A stretch of DNA of 64,000 nt from Methylobacterium sp. R2-1 (lineage in GTDB: Bacteria > Pseudomonadota > Alphaproteobacteria > Rhizobiales > Beijerinckiaceae): the NCBI RefSeq assembly GCF_014191355.1, contig NZ_JACHWM010000009.1, positions 181,507 through 245,506 on the forward strand, read 5' to 3'. Below the pieces are notes generated by a model. It was not told where the DNA came from. It did not search any database and saw nothing but the letters and a program-made list of their open reading frames with translations. Of this stretch, positions 44,950-53,553 are shown piece by piece. The position numbers and the translations under genes were made by a program. Position 1 is the first letter of the stretch, and every line of letters starts with the position of its first letter.

Positions 44950-45726
44950 TCAGATGATAGGTTGGGCGCCGGTGACTGCGATGGTCGCACCTGAGACGTA
45001 GCTCGCTTCCGGGCTCGCGAGCATGACGTAGACCGGAGCGAGCTCGCAGGGCTGGCCGGGCCGCTGCATCGGCACCTGCGAGCCGAAGGTCCGCACCTTC
45101 TCCATCGGCATCGTGGAGGGGATCAGGGGCGTCCTGATAGGTCCTGGCGCAACGCAGTTCACCCGGATGTCGCGCTCAGCCAGCATCTGCGCGAGGCCAC
45201 CAGTGAAATTCTGGATCGCTCCCTTCGTGGCTGCGTAGGCGAGGAGCGGTGCGCTCGGCGAGTCTGCCTGAACGGAAGTCGTGTTGATGATCGAAGCCCC
45301 GGCCTTCATGTGCGGCAGGGCAGCCTTCACTAGGTAGAACATCGCGTGGATGTTGGTGGCGAAGGTGACCTCCCACTCCTCGTCTGAGATGTCTTCGGGT
45401 TTGGCAAAGGTCTTCTGGTGGGCGGCGTTGTTGACCAGCACGTCGACCTGCCCGAACTCGGCCACCGCCGTGTCTATGATCCTGCGGCAATGCCGGGGAT
45501 CCTTGATGTCGCCCGGCATTGCTACCGCTTTGCGTCCGGCTTCCTCCACAAGGCGACAGGTCTCCTTCGCGTCGTCATGCTCGTCGTAGTAGCTGACCAG
45601 CACGTCGGCGCCCTCGCGGGCAAAGGCAAGAGCCACCGCTCGACCAATACCACTGTCGCCGCCAGTGATGATCGCCTTACTATGGCCGCGACGCGCTCTT
45701 GAATCTACAGCCGACGTTGTACCCAA
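44950..45726 (-). CDS. SDR-family oxidoreductase, possibly missing its N-terminal extension
   Basis: 258 aa if started at the TTG at 45726; no ATG lies near. SDR motifs are intact: AIITGGDSGIGRAVALAFAR, VLVNNAAHQKTFAKPEDISD, catalytic serine in INTTSV and YxxxK in AYAATKGAIQNFTGG, then VNCVAPGPIRTPLIPSTMP. The subgroup (YghA-like, glucose or alcohol dehydrogenase-like) normally has about 40 more residues before the cofactor site, so the 5' end may be lost or replaced. The preceding gap 45727-45889 shows no further gene. Confidence 0.75.
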   Translation of the reverse strand: MGTTSAVDSRARRGHSKAIITGGDSGIGRAVALAFAREGADVLVSYYDEHDDAKETCRLVEEAGRKAVAMPGDIKDPRHCRRIIDTAVAEFGQVDVLVNNAAHQKTFAKPEDISDEEWEVTFATNIHAMFYLVKAALPHMKAGASIINTTSVQADSPSAPLLAYAATKGAIQNFTGGLAQMLAERDIRVNCVAPGPIRTPLIPSTMPMEKVRTFGSQVPMQRPGQPCELAPVYVMLASPEASYVSGATIAVTGAQPII

Positions 45727-45889
45727 GAATCCTGCCGGAATCGGCTAGACTCACGGACGAGAGGCATGCGGGATCGAAGTCGCAGGCTAGCAGGATGAGT
45801 CCGACGCCTAAAGTCGACTTCAGCACCAGCGGTCAAAGCAGCCTAGAATGCTACACTCTGAATCGATGCGGCTGATCAGTCCTTTAAGT

Positions 45890-46201
45890 TCAGAGCAATC
45901 GCGTTTGCTGTGCGCGGATGATGATGCTGTCTTGCCTGAAGCGCGCCTCCAACACGCGCCGGTAGCTCGCCCACCACGCCTCATCAAGCTCGACGGTCAT
46001 TACCTCGAACACGACGATGTCGTCGTGCGCTGTCCCACCCTTCTCCGTCCAAAAACCCTCAGCGGGGCCACGCGTGAAAGCCGTGAGCCCGCCAAACTTC
46101 TTCGTAAGTTCCGATCGCACGCCCTCGTACTCGACGCCGGGGAAGGCTTGGCCGTCTTTGTCGGAGAGGGGTAGGAGGATCTGGATCAAGTGATTCTGCA
46201 T
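45890..46201 (-). CDS. Conserved hypothetical protein
   Basis: 103 aa, beginning MQNHLIQILLPLSDKDGQAF and continuing VEYEGVRSELTKKFGGLTAF with TRGPAEGFWTEKGG, ending in basic residues. The pattern is that of a small conserved ferredoxin-like-fold family seen widely in Proteobacteria; no function is known to me. The open frame extends upstream to 46381, but that part overlaps the SGNH hydrolase gene. It follows that gene by 52 bases on the same strand. Confidence 0.65.
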   Translation of the reverse strand: MQNHLIQILLPLSDKDGQAFPGVEYEGVRSELTKKFGGLTAFTRGPAEGFWTEKGGTAHDDIVVFEVMTVELDEAWWASYRRVLEARFRQDSIIIRAQQTRLL

Positions 46202-46253
46202 CAGCGGTCCATGGGGACGGGCGAGGCTAGCGAGAGGGGCTGTGGGTCTGCCG

Positions 46254-46994
46254 CTATCTGGCAAAGACTCTGGTACCTTGCAGCTCATGACGTGCATGAA
46301 GGAAAGCCGCGATAGCCTGGGCAATCTTCTGCCCACCTTGCACGGACGGCTCGATGGGGTTGGCGAAGTCCGCGTCTTCATTGCACAGCAGGCGTAGGTC
46401 CACCAGCGAGAGCCGCCGCGTGAAGGCCTCGCGCGTGATCACGTCGTTGAGCAGCGCGAGGGCCGTCTTGATCAGCCGCCTTCGCTGAGAATCCGGATAA
46501 CGCGGGTCGTAAATCGTGCAGAGTGCCGTAGGGCGTGCCGCCGCCTGGACCGCGTCCAGCATGGCGCTGTACGCGGTCTGAAAGCGCTCTCGTACCTCAG
46601 CTAACAGGTGCAGCGCCTCAGCTACCGACCGAGTGGGGCGCTCGATCACGCCTGAGGCTCTCAGCGCATCATTGCCACCCACACTCACCACGAGGTGGGT
46701 CGCTTTGCCGGGGAGCCGGCTCAGCTGGCGCGGCACGTCCGAGATCACATGACCATCGACGGCCAGCAGTGTCGCCTGCGAGCCTTCAGACAACATTGTC
46801 CTTAGCTGCTGCACGACATCAGGACTGCCTCTTACATAAGTGGCGTTATCAAAGACTGAGTCTCCGAGGAGTACAACGTGCGGCATGGTTGTCTCACCTG
46901 AAGTGCACGTCTGGGACCGTAAGGGAAAAGGGAGCGTCAGGGCCATTGCCGCCAGGATCTTGCGACGGCCGATAAGGTAGTCCGGTGAACGCAT
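46254..46994 (-). CDS. SGNH/GDSL-family hydrolase
   Basis: 246 aa from ATG 46994, or 210 from ATG 46886. The longer form has a Tat-like leader (GRRKILAAMALTLPFPL), which suggests export. The catalytic blocks are VVLLGDSVFDN (serine), the SVGGNDALR block III, and DADFANPIEPSVQGGQKIAQ (Asp-x-x-His replaced by an NPIEPS-type end, as in related proteins). It is a likely esterase or lipase-like enzyme. A 310-base part of it (about 46290-46600) is duplicated in decayed form at about 56120-56433. Confidence 0.75.
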   Translation of the reverse strand: MRSPDYLIGRRKILAAMALTLPFPLRSQTCTSGETTMPHVVLLGDSVFDNATYVRGSPDVVQQLRTMLSEGSQATLLAVDGHVISDVPRQLSRLPGKATHLVVSVGGNDALRASGVIERPTRSVAEALHLLAEVRERFQTAYSAMLDAVQAAARPTALCTIYDPRYPDSQRRRLIKTALALLNDVITREAFTRRLSLVDLRLLCNEDADFANPIEPSVQGGQKIAQAIAAFLHARHELQGTRVFAR

Positions 46995-47029
46995 CGGCCT
47001 TGTCTCCGAGCTCTTACGGTTCTGGTCCC

Positions 47030-47641
47030 TTACACCCAGCTCCGAAGTAGGGTGTCGGTCGTCACCGTCTCGACCTGCTGGCCATAGCGGCTATGATAGA
47101 GGGTGAGCATCGCGTCATGTGCCTCGTCCGAAGAGCTACAGAGCGCGTCCGTGACGATGATGATGCGGTAACCGCGATCGACAGCACCTAATACGGCACT
47201 CAGAACGCATACGTCGGTTTCACCACCCGTAACTACGAGTGTGTCGATGCTCCGGACGCGCAAACGTTCATGGAGATCTGTGTCTAGCCAAGGGGAGTAG
47301 ACGTTCTTGTCCACAACCTCGGCTGGCGGGACAAAGCGGGCAAGCTCTGGGACCAGATCGATTTTGTCAACACCCAAGTGCTCGATCGTCATGGAAGCCC
47401 AGCGCTCGTAATAGCGCTTCCACGTGCCTTCTCCCTGCCCCGAGGTCTGAGCAGGAACGAAACGGGTGAACACGGTTTCGCGCGGATGGGCCTCGACGAT
47501 CTGCACGACCTTCGGCAGAACGCGCGCCATCCAGGGTGTGCACCAGTCGGTTCGCTCAGCAAACATCCGTTGCATATCAATACATAGATGCGCACAGCTG
47601 TGGCTGAGTGGCCCGAAACGAAGCTCGTCATCGCCTGCCAT
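47030..47641 (-). CDS. Isochorismatase-family cysteine hydrolase
   Basis: 203 aa. The catalytic triad is visible: aspartate in LCIDMQRMF near residue 22, lysine in VVDKNVYSPW, cysteine in GGETDVCVLSAVLGAVDRGY. Family members hydrolyse amides such as nicotinamide, carbamoyl groups or isochorismate. The sequence TRFVPAQTSGQGEGTWKRYY is typical of the uncharacterised branch. It is encoded 35 bases upstream of the SGNH hydrolase gene on the same strand, so the two may be co-transcribed. Confidence 0.88.
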   Translation of the reverse strand: MAGDDELRFGPLSHSCAHLCIDMQRMFAERTDWCTPWMARVLPKVVQIVEAHPRETVFTRFVPAQTSGQGEGTWKRYYERWASMTIEHLGVDKIDLVPELARFVPPAEVVDKNVYSPWLDTDLHERLRVRSIDTLVVTGGETDVCVLSAVLGAVDRGYRIIIVTDALCSSSDEAHDAMLTLYHSRYGQQVETVTTDTLLRSWV

Positions 47642-47856
47642 GTGCCGACCGCCCTGATGTGTTTCTTTGTCTCTGGGCTAAGTGAACCTGACGGGCTGAA
47701 GGCGAGTTCCGCGACCCGCATGGGTTAAGCTACCGCCGCAGAGCACCACCGGCGCGTTCACTGGCAAATTATTACCAGTCATATTCCGAGAAGCTGCCAC
47801 CGCATCGGGCCTTTCGGCCAGCACCTAGACCAAGTTGGAGCGCAGGGAATGTCTGA

Positions 47857-48720
47857 TCACGGGCTCAGGAAGCTAATAAGCGCATTATTAACGTGCTGCG
47901 GCTCCTCGTGGTGCAGCCAGTGGGTAGCGCCCGGCAGCCATTCGATCTTCCCTTGATCGCAAAGCTTGAGGCTCTCGGTCGCGAGATGCGGGCTGAGAGC
48001 CGGATCCTTCTTGCCCCACACGATCAAGGTAGGTGAACGGATCGGCTTCAGTTCCGAGCGGTGCTTAAGCCGCAGAGCACGATACCAATTCAGCATCCCC
48101 TCGAGGGCACCAGGCTGTGCCCAAGCCTGCTGATAGCGTTTGAGATCAGCATCGCTGAATGTACCGGCCCTGCTCGTCAAACGGAGTGCCTGACGCATGG
48201 CCAGGAAGTTGGCGGCACGCAGGCCTGTCTCCGGTAGCCAAGGCACCTGGAACGCTCCAAAGTAGAAGACCCGTAGAGCCTGAGTTGGGTGGCGGCGCGC
48301 ATAGCTGGCGAGCACATCTGGATGAGGTGCGTTCAGGATTGCGAGGCGCCGCACGCGATCTGGCGATCGCGCGGCTAACCACCAGCCGACGATACCGCCC
48401 CAGTCATGCCCCACCACATCAAATGTGCCCGCACCGTAGCTGTCGGAAAGCGCGATGACGTCGTCCGCCACACGATCGAGATGATAGGCCTCGATGCCTT
48501 CTGGCTTGCTGCTGAGGTTGTATCCGCGCTGGTCGGGAGCGGCGACGTGCAATCCTGCCCCGGCAAGCGCATCGATCTGGTGACGCCACCCAAACCAGAA
48601 CTCCGGAAACCCATGCAGGAGGATGGTCAGTGTGCCATCCTTTGGTCCAGCTGAAGCGACGTTGAGCGTCACCTCGGAGAGGCGAACAAGGGAGAGGCTG
48701 GGCTCTCTTTGAAGCGCCAT
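47857..48720 (-). CDS. Epoxide-hydrolase-like alpha/beta hydrolase
   Basis: 287 aa. Motifs: HGFPEFWFGWRHQIDALAGA (oxyanion region), APDQRGYNLSSKP, nucleophile aspartate in GHDWGGIVGWWLA near residue 105, acid residue in WGKKDPALSPHL, histidine in GATHWLHHEEP. The DWGG elbow places it with epoxide hydrolases and haloalkane dehalogenases, the HGFPEFW motif favouring the former. Substrate unknown. It ends 76 bases from the IS630 left end. Confidence 0.9.
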   Translation of the reverse strand: MALQREPSLSLVRLSEVTLNVASAGPKDGTLTILLHGFPEFWFGWRHQIDALAGAGLHVAAPDQRGYNLSSKPEGIEAYHLDRVADDVIALSDSYGAGTFDVVGHDWGGIVGWWLAARSPDRVRRLAILNAPHPDVLASYARRHPTQALRVFYFGAFQVPWLPETGLRAANFLAMRQALRLTSRAGTFSDADLKRYQQAWAQPGALEGMLNWYRALRLKHRSELKPIRSPTLIVWGKKDPALSPHLATESLKLCDQGKIEWLPGATHWLHHEEPQHVNNALISFLSP

Positions 48721-48795
48721 GGCCGCGTTCCAAACGTTGAGGCTGGGTCCTTCCGGAAACGCCTCGGACGTAGTGCTGGATCCTAGGACGCCCTA

Positions 48796-49960
48796 GTGGT
48801 CTGAGTCAGAAGAGGTTTGACAGTTTGGTTGGGCGGGTAGAGCGTTTGGTGCTTCCTGATGGAGGTGCGCCATGTCGCGTGGTCCGAAGGCAGTCTCTCT
48901 CGATCTCAGCCAGCACGAGCAGGGTGAGATAAAGCGCCTGCTGCGCCGACACGGGACCGGGCAGGCGCTCGTTCAGCGTCTGCGCATCATCCTCGCCTGT
49001 GCCGAACCGGGCGCGACCAACTTGGGAGTGGCTACGGCGCTGAAGGTCAGCCGTCAGACCGTGGCGCTGTGGCGGGGCCGCTTCGCCGCGCATCGGCTGG
49101 AGGGGCTGGTCGATGCGCCACGCTCCGGCGCACCCCGCAGCATCGATGACGAGGCCATCGAGCGCCTGGTCGCCCTCGCTCTGGAAGAGGCACCGGCCAA
49201 CGCCACGCACTGGAGTACCCGCTCGATGGCGCGCCGCACCGGCACGAGGCAGAGTGCGGTGTCACGGATCTGGCGCGCCTTCGGTCTGCGGCCGCACCAA
49301 GCTGACACCTTCAAGCTCTCTACGGATCCAGCGTTTATCGAGAAGGTCCGCGACGTCGTCGGCCTCTACCTCGCTCCACCCGATCGCGCGTTGGTGCTGT
49401 GCATCGACGAGAAGCCGCAGATCCAGGCGGTGCAGGGCACGGCTGCAGCCTTTCCCCTCCGGCCGGGCCAAGCCGAGCGCGTGACGCACGACTATCGCCG
49501 GCACGGCACGCTCGACCTGTTTGCCGCCCTCGACGTGAAAGCTGGAACGGTGATCGGGAGCTGCAAGCCGCGTCATCGCAGCGTCGAGTTCCGGGCCTTC
49601 CTAGAGCAGGTCGAGAGCAGCGTCGCACGCGATCTGGAGGTGCATCTCGTGCTCGATAACCTGACGACGCACAAGACCAAGCTGATCCACGACTGGCTGC
49701 TGCAGCATCCCCGTTTTCACCTGCATTTCACCCCGACGAGTGCGTCGTGGCTGAACATGGTCGAGTGTTGGTTTGCGTTGCTAACCCGTCGCCGTTTGGA
49801 GCGGGGTGCCTTCACCAGCACGGCAGATCTGGAGGCTACGATCCGGGGCTACATCGCTGAGACGAACGCCCATCCCAAGCCGTTTGTCTGGACTAAGCCC
49901 GCCGATGACATTCTCACCAACGTCGCGCGGTTCTGCCAACGAACTTCCAACTCAAACCAC
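48796..49960 (+). mobile_element. Intact IS630-family insertion sequence
   Basis: 1165 bases with imperfect 17-base terminal inverted repeats: GTGGTCTGAGTCAGAAG on the left and the complement of GTGGTTTGAGTTGGAAG on the right (14 of 17 match). It is flanked by TA at 48794-48795 and 49961-49962, the IS630 target duplication. It holds one transposase gene. Its right end supplies the stop codon of the neighbouring VOC gene. Confidence 0.88.
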
Positions 49961-49963
49961 TAG
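48872..49963 (+). CDS. IS630-family transposase
   Basis: 363 aa. N-terminal helix-turn-helix region (ATNLGVATALKVSRQTVALW, RGRFAAHRLEGLVDAPRSGA) and a DDE catalytic core with the first aspartate in LVLCIDEKPQIQA, the second in LVLDNLTTHKTKLIHDW and the glutamate in SWLNMVECWFALLTRRRLER. All three acidic residues are present, so the element may be active. Start ATG 48872 follows GGAGGTG. Confidence 0.95.
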   Translation: MSRGPKAVSLDLSQHEQGEIKRLLRRHGTGQALVQRLRIILACAEPGATNLGVATALKVSRQTVALWRGRFAAHRLEGLVDAPRSGAPRSIDDEAIERLVALALEEAPANATHWSTRSMARRTGTRQSAVSRIWRAFGLRPHQADTFKLSTDPAFIEKVRDVVGLYLAPPDRALVLCIDEKPQIQAVQGTAAAFPLRPGQAERVTHDYRRHGTLDLFAALDVKAGTVIGSCKPRHRSVEFRAFLEQVESSVARDLEVHLVLDNLTTHKTKLIHDWLLQHPRFHLHFTPTSASWLNMVECWFALLTRRRLERGAFTSTADLEATIRGYIAETNAHPKPFVWTKPADDILTNVARFCQRTSNSNH

Positions 49964-50373
49964 TAGCCCTTCCAGAGCCCGGGCGTGGCAAGCTCCAGCA
50001 GGTGACCGTCAGGATCGCGAAAGTAGATGCTGATGCCGCCCCTCGGCCATTGAGTGCGTCCCTCGATGGCCACGCCAGATACTACGAGGTGGTTCTCCCA
50101 TTCGGCGAGCACCTCAGCGTCAATCGAGAAGGCTATGTGGGAAGGTCCGCTGCCGTCATGGGGCGGGATCGTTCCTCCTGGTGTATCGATCGGATGCAAC
50201 GAACTGCCCTGCGGAAAGAGCAGGACTACGCTGCGGCCGCCGACATCATAGCCGCGCATTCGGAAGTCGGAGTGGATGCACATCAGGCCAAGCGTATCGC
50301 GATAGAAGGCGTCAGCGCGCTCGAGATCCTCGACGTACAGCACGGTCTCAAGGACACCGTTGAGCTTCGGCAT
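49960..50373 (-). CDS. VOC/glyoxalase-family protein with an IS-derived stop codon
   Basis: 137 aa from ATG 50373, eight bases after GGGAGG; an ATG at 50379 is too close to it. The vicinal-oxygen-chelate fold is seen in VLETVLYVEDLERADAFYRD, then PPHDGSGPSHIAFSIDAEVL and ISIYFRDPDGHLLELATPGL. Metal ligands typical of the fold (H in HIAF, E in LLELA) are present. The stop TAG (49960-49962) is made of the IS630 target TA and the terminal base of the element, so the insertion hit the extreme 3' end. Probably still functional. Confidence 0.85.
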   Translation of the reverse strand: MPKLNGVLETVLYVEDLERADAFYRDTLGLMCIHSDFRMRGYDVGGRSVVLLFPQGSSLHPIDTPGGTIPPHDGSGPSHIAFSIDAEVLAEWENHLVVSGVAIEGRTQWPRGGISIYFRDPDGHLLELATPGLWKGY

Positions 50374-50477
50374 AGACATTTCCTCCCGTGAGCCAACGCG
50401 GAACGACCGATTATGGACTATGCCTCCTGCCCCGCCACCGCTTGAAATCACTGTGCAAATGATGTCCAGCTCACACG

Positions 50478-51395
50478 ATGGATCAGGCATCAGAGTACCC
50501 CTCCCAACCCCGTTCTCTGACAGCAGAACGTCAAGCCGGCATGTGGCGCGCTCAGCTTCCAGCAGGTCTTCAAGATGCTGTGTCAGCAGCACTTCGCGAA
50601 GCGGCACGATCGCTCGTGGTTCCAAGCTTGAACAACCCTGGGGGTGCGGAAGTTTCACGGAAAGCTGGCGGCTCAGTCGTGACGCAGATCGACCGTGAAG
50701 TTGAACTTCAGCTGTCCGAAGTTGTTATGGCGCTTCTTCCAAACTCGCTGGTGATCGGCGAGGAGAAAGTCGCGGCGGATGCTACTTTGCTCAGACGCAT
50801 CGATGAAGAGTGGGTGTGGCTGATCGATCCCGTGGATGGCACCGCGAACTTCGTAGAGGGCAAGGGGCCAATCGCGATGATGATCGCACTTCTGTACCGC
50901 GGCAAGGCTGTCGTGGCTTGGATCCTCGATCCCGTAAAGGACGCCCTTCTGACCACTAGCAAAAGTGAGCATGCTTTGCTGCAGCTCAAATCAACGACAA
51001 CTCCTGCGGCAAGTAACCTCCGCGGCGCAGCCTGGACGCGCTATTATGACGATGAGCTGCGGAGCGCCATTGAGCGCCGCTTTCTTAGCTTGGGCGACGT
51101 TTCACCGGGCAGCAAATGCACCGGAGCCGAGTATCTTGCTGTCCTCCAAGGTCGCCAGGACTTCGTGCTGTTTTGGCGGAGTATGCCCTGGGACCATGCG
51201 GCTGGGATTCTCTTGCTGCAGGAGAGCGGCGGCTATGCAGCCTATTTAAATCGGGACCCATTCAGGCCGGGAGCTAAGCGCTTGGGCCTCCTCGTCGCAC
51301 GAAGTCAGGCGGTATGGAACCAGGTCTGGACAACCCTCATCGAGGGCGTCCCAGATCCTGAGCGTCTGCTCGTCCGGGAGATGAATACGTCCTGA
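50478..51395 (+). CDS. Inositol-monophosphatase-family phosphatase
   Basis: 305 aa. Family motifs: VVTQIDREVELQL, LVIGEEK (first metal-binding glutamate), WLIDPVDGTANFVEGKGPIA (about residue 112), and the second site WDHAAGILLLQESGGYAAYL near residue 235. These enzymes hydrolyse inositol-1-phosphate, 3'-phosphoadenosine phosphate or fructose-1,6-bisphosphate. It is divergent from the VOC gene with about 100 bases between. The exact substrate is unknown. Confidence 0.88.
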   Translation: MDQASEYPSQPRSLTAERQAGMWRAQLPAGLQDAVSAALREAARSLVVPSLNNPGGAEVSRKAGGSVVTQIDREVELQLSEVVMALLPNSLVIGEEKVAADATLLRRIDEEWVWLIDPVDGTANFVEGKGPIAMMIALLYRGKAVVAWILDPVKDALLTTSKSEHALLQLKSTTTPAASNLRGAAWTRYYDDELRSAIERRFLSLGDVSPGSKCTGAEYLAVLQGRQDFVLFWRSMPWDHAAGILLLQESGGYAAYLNRDPFRPGAKRLGLLVARSQAVWNQVWTTLIEGVPDPERLLVREMNTS

Positions 51396-51894
51396 AGCCG
51401 GCTGGAGGTCTCGGCCGCAAACCGAACTCCCGAAGGGCCTCGTGGATAAGTTGCCTCATGTTCTCTCCGTCGCGAGCGATGAGCTACAGACGTCCATATG
51501 CGCACCTAGCCGGTTGAGAACGTTCCACTCTCAACATGTCCGCGCCGTTCCCGGCATGCACAAGGCAATCCACCCACCTGCAACGGCTCGCAGGTTGGTA
51601 TGCCTCCTCATAGAAGATGCAAGCCCCCACAAGGCGGGCTTGAACCACCGAGGCTCTGGCATTCGAGTGAGCGGAAGAGCGGCCAGCAGCAAATTGTAGC
51701 CCGAGTACCAAGGCATGGCAGGGCACCCGCAGCAGGTAGCGCAGTCCTACTGCCACGCCAGTCAGACTAATGGCTTAGCCGCGCTCGCGCTCAGATCCAA
51801 TCGTTGTGCGCGGATCTCAAATCCATGCTTTAAGCTTTTGAGGACCGCTCTCGGACCACGATCAGCCGAGGAGCTGACCTGATCGGGATCAGCT
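51396..51894. other. Stretch without a recognisable gene
   Basis: About 500 bases. A hairpin CAAGCCC-ccacaaggc-GGGCTTG sits at 51620-51642. A minus-strand frame at 51531-51716 has plausible composition but no motif. Confidence 0.35.
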
Positions 51895-52203
51895 TTAGGA
51901 TCGTGCCAGGCTCATGTAGATCAAGCCTCCTGCTAACGTACGGGAGCAGATCGCGTTTACGCGGCAAGCACGAGCCTGATGACGTAACGTAGCTGCCGCT
52001 TCGTTATACCCTTGACTTTCAAGGTCGTCCGCATTTTGCGCCAGCTCCCAGGCTGCTACCTCGCTCCTGTTCGCGAGTTGCTGCAATTCATTGGCGCGCC
52101 TCTGATGCATCGGCCCAAGATGGGCCGACCGTCGCCCGACCACAATGACTGCGCTCCGAAGCGGGCGCAACGCTGGCCAGTGCTGTAAGCTGGGATGGAC
52201 CAT
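51895..52203 (-). CDS. Possible hypothetical protein
   Basis: About 102 aa from ATG 52203. The C-terminal part (RANELQQLANRSEVAAWELA, QNADDLESQGYNEAAATLRH) is a regular helical pattern and convincing as coding sequence. The first 30 residues are less so, and an ATG at MHQRRANELQ may be the true start. Not recognised. Confidence 0.4.
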   Translation of the reverse strand: MVHPSLQHWPALRPLRSAVIVVGRRSAHLGPMHQRRANELQQLANRSEVAAWELAQNADDLESQGYNEAAATLRHQARACRVNAICSRTLAGGLIYMSLARS

Positions 52204-52282
52204 TCTGCGGTGCCTGTAGGTGTCATCCGACGTTGGAGACAACACCCGGCCAAGGTGACCCTGAGGCCCGGCGGACAGGCAC

Positions 52283-52555
52283 CTAGTTCAGCGCAGGCGG
52301 ATGTGGGCGGCGTAGACGAAAAATACGTTCCAAGGCCTCATGGAAGGAAAGATCCCAAACAAGCTGCCCCGCCTCGTTCATGACCTCGAAGGTGTAATGA
52401 TTTAGGTCACCGCCTTGACTGACCACCTCCATGGCTAGGAGCGGAGCGGCCCGATATGCCTCCAGGAACGCCTCCTCAGCGCTCCGAAGGTCACGGCCCT
52501 TTCTGTCCACTTGCCGTCCCCGCGGAGTCTGCAAGTTGAAGTAGAAACGCTGCAT
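52283..52555 (-). CDS. DUF6894-type small protein
   Basis: 90 aa, start preceded by GGGGA. It begins MQRFYFNLQTPRGRQVDRKG and continues RDLRSAEEAFLEAYRAAPLL, the pattern of the short DUF6894 proteins common in Methylobacterium and Rhizobium relatives (R-Y/F-F-x-hydrophobic start, an acidic GxE/D turn, then a helix). Function unknown. Confidence 0.7.
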   Translation of the reverse strand: MQRFYFNLQTPRGRQVDRKGRDLRSAEEAFLEAYRAAPLLAMEVVSQGGDLNHYTFEVMNEAGQLVWDLSFHEALERIFRLRRPHPPALN

Positions 52556-53134
52556 GTATCCCCGCGCTCGATATAACCTTCATTACAGCACGTAAACAGC
52601 ACTGACACGCTCCGTTCAATCGAGTAGTCAGAAGTGTCTGGTTCCAGACAGAGCCGAGCTAAAAAACATGCGAGGAGCCGGATACAGGAGGAGCTGGCGG
52701 GACAGGTATGCCTTGAGGAACACAGCCGTCGACGGCGGGCTTGAAACGCTGCGATGCACAACAGTCGGAGCGGCACTTCAAGAATCGGGGCTTCTGAGCT
52801 CGGAGATATCCCGCTGCCAGGCTGGGCCATTCTCCTACGGTTCTAGACGCCCAGCCCTTGAAGGTCGTCGAAAGGACGAAGAGGTTCGCCTCGTCTGTGC
52901 TCTTCACCGAGTAGCTTGGTCATATGCGGATCAGCGCAAACAGCCCGTTGCTTGGAGCTTTGTGCGGTATCGGACCGAAACATCTTGGGTCTGCGCCCAT
53001 TAACAATCCATGGGTGTAGCCGACGAACTGCCCTGAAGCTTCCCAGCAACTTAAGGGCTCATGCCTTCAGTCCAAGGTTTGTTTAGGCCAGATCTCGGTG
53101 GCAACACGCGGGTACGGCCTAGGAAGAGGTAAGG
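52556..53134. other. Stretch without a recognisable gene
   Basis: About 580 bases. Open frames exist on both strands but none has support. The 3' end carries the ribosome-binding site of the next small gene. Confidence 0.35.
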
Positions 53135-53365
53135 ATGCTCACATTGGAAGAGATGGGCACTGAGCCGAACCCAGCCTCTCTGAGGAGGCGGGATGCGATC
53201 GTGTGCCTCACTCATGCAGCACAGGCGCGAAAAGCGGTGCTCCTTGCCCGCAGGTCGGGCACTGACGCACAGATGCCTTTAGAGCGTGCTCATGAATGTC
53301 TGCGTCGTGCGAAGCACTACGGAGCCGCGGCTCGGCACTTAGGATGGCGTTTGCCAGGCCGATAA
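53135..53365 (+). CDS. Hypothetical 76-residue protein
   Basis: Start ATG 53135 with GGAAGAGGTAAGG upstream. The sequence (SLRRRDAIVCLTHAAQARKA, then LLARRSGTDAQMPLERAHEC) is a basic helical repeat-like pattern. Family not recognised. Confidence 0.45.
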   Translation: MLTLEEMGTEPNPASLRRRDAIVCLTHAAQARKAVLLARRSGTDAQMPLERAHECLRRAKHYGAAARHLGWRLPGR

Positions 53366-53553
53366 CTACCTTCTCCTCAATGCAAAATGCCAAGAGGGAG
53401 TCGATTGTCTCTGTACGGCCTCGAGACCTCCTCGGTGTCTGGCAAATACTGCAGGACCAGACGGCTGTGATGTGCTTATCATACGCTTCTACATCTCGGC
53501 CGGGCGCTGTCTCGGCTTGGATGGGAGATGCCAAAAAAGGTGCGCCAATTAGC

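Noticed and set aside
51531..51716. Minus-strand 61-residue open frame beginning MPWYSGYNLLLAALP
   Set aside because: Composition is plausible but there is no ribosome-binding site, motif or conserved neighbour.
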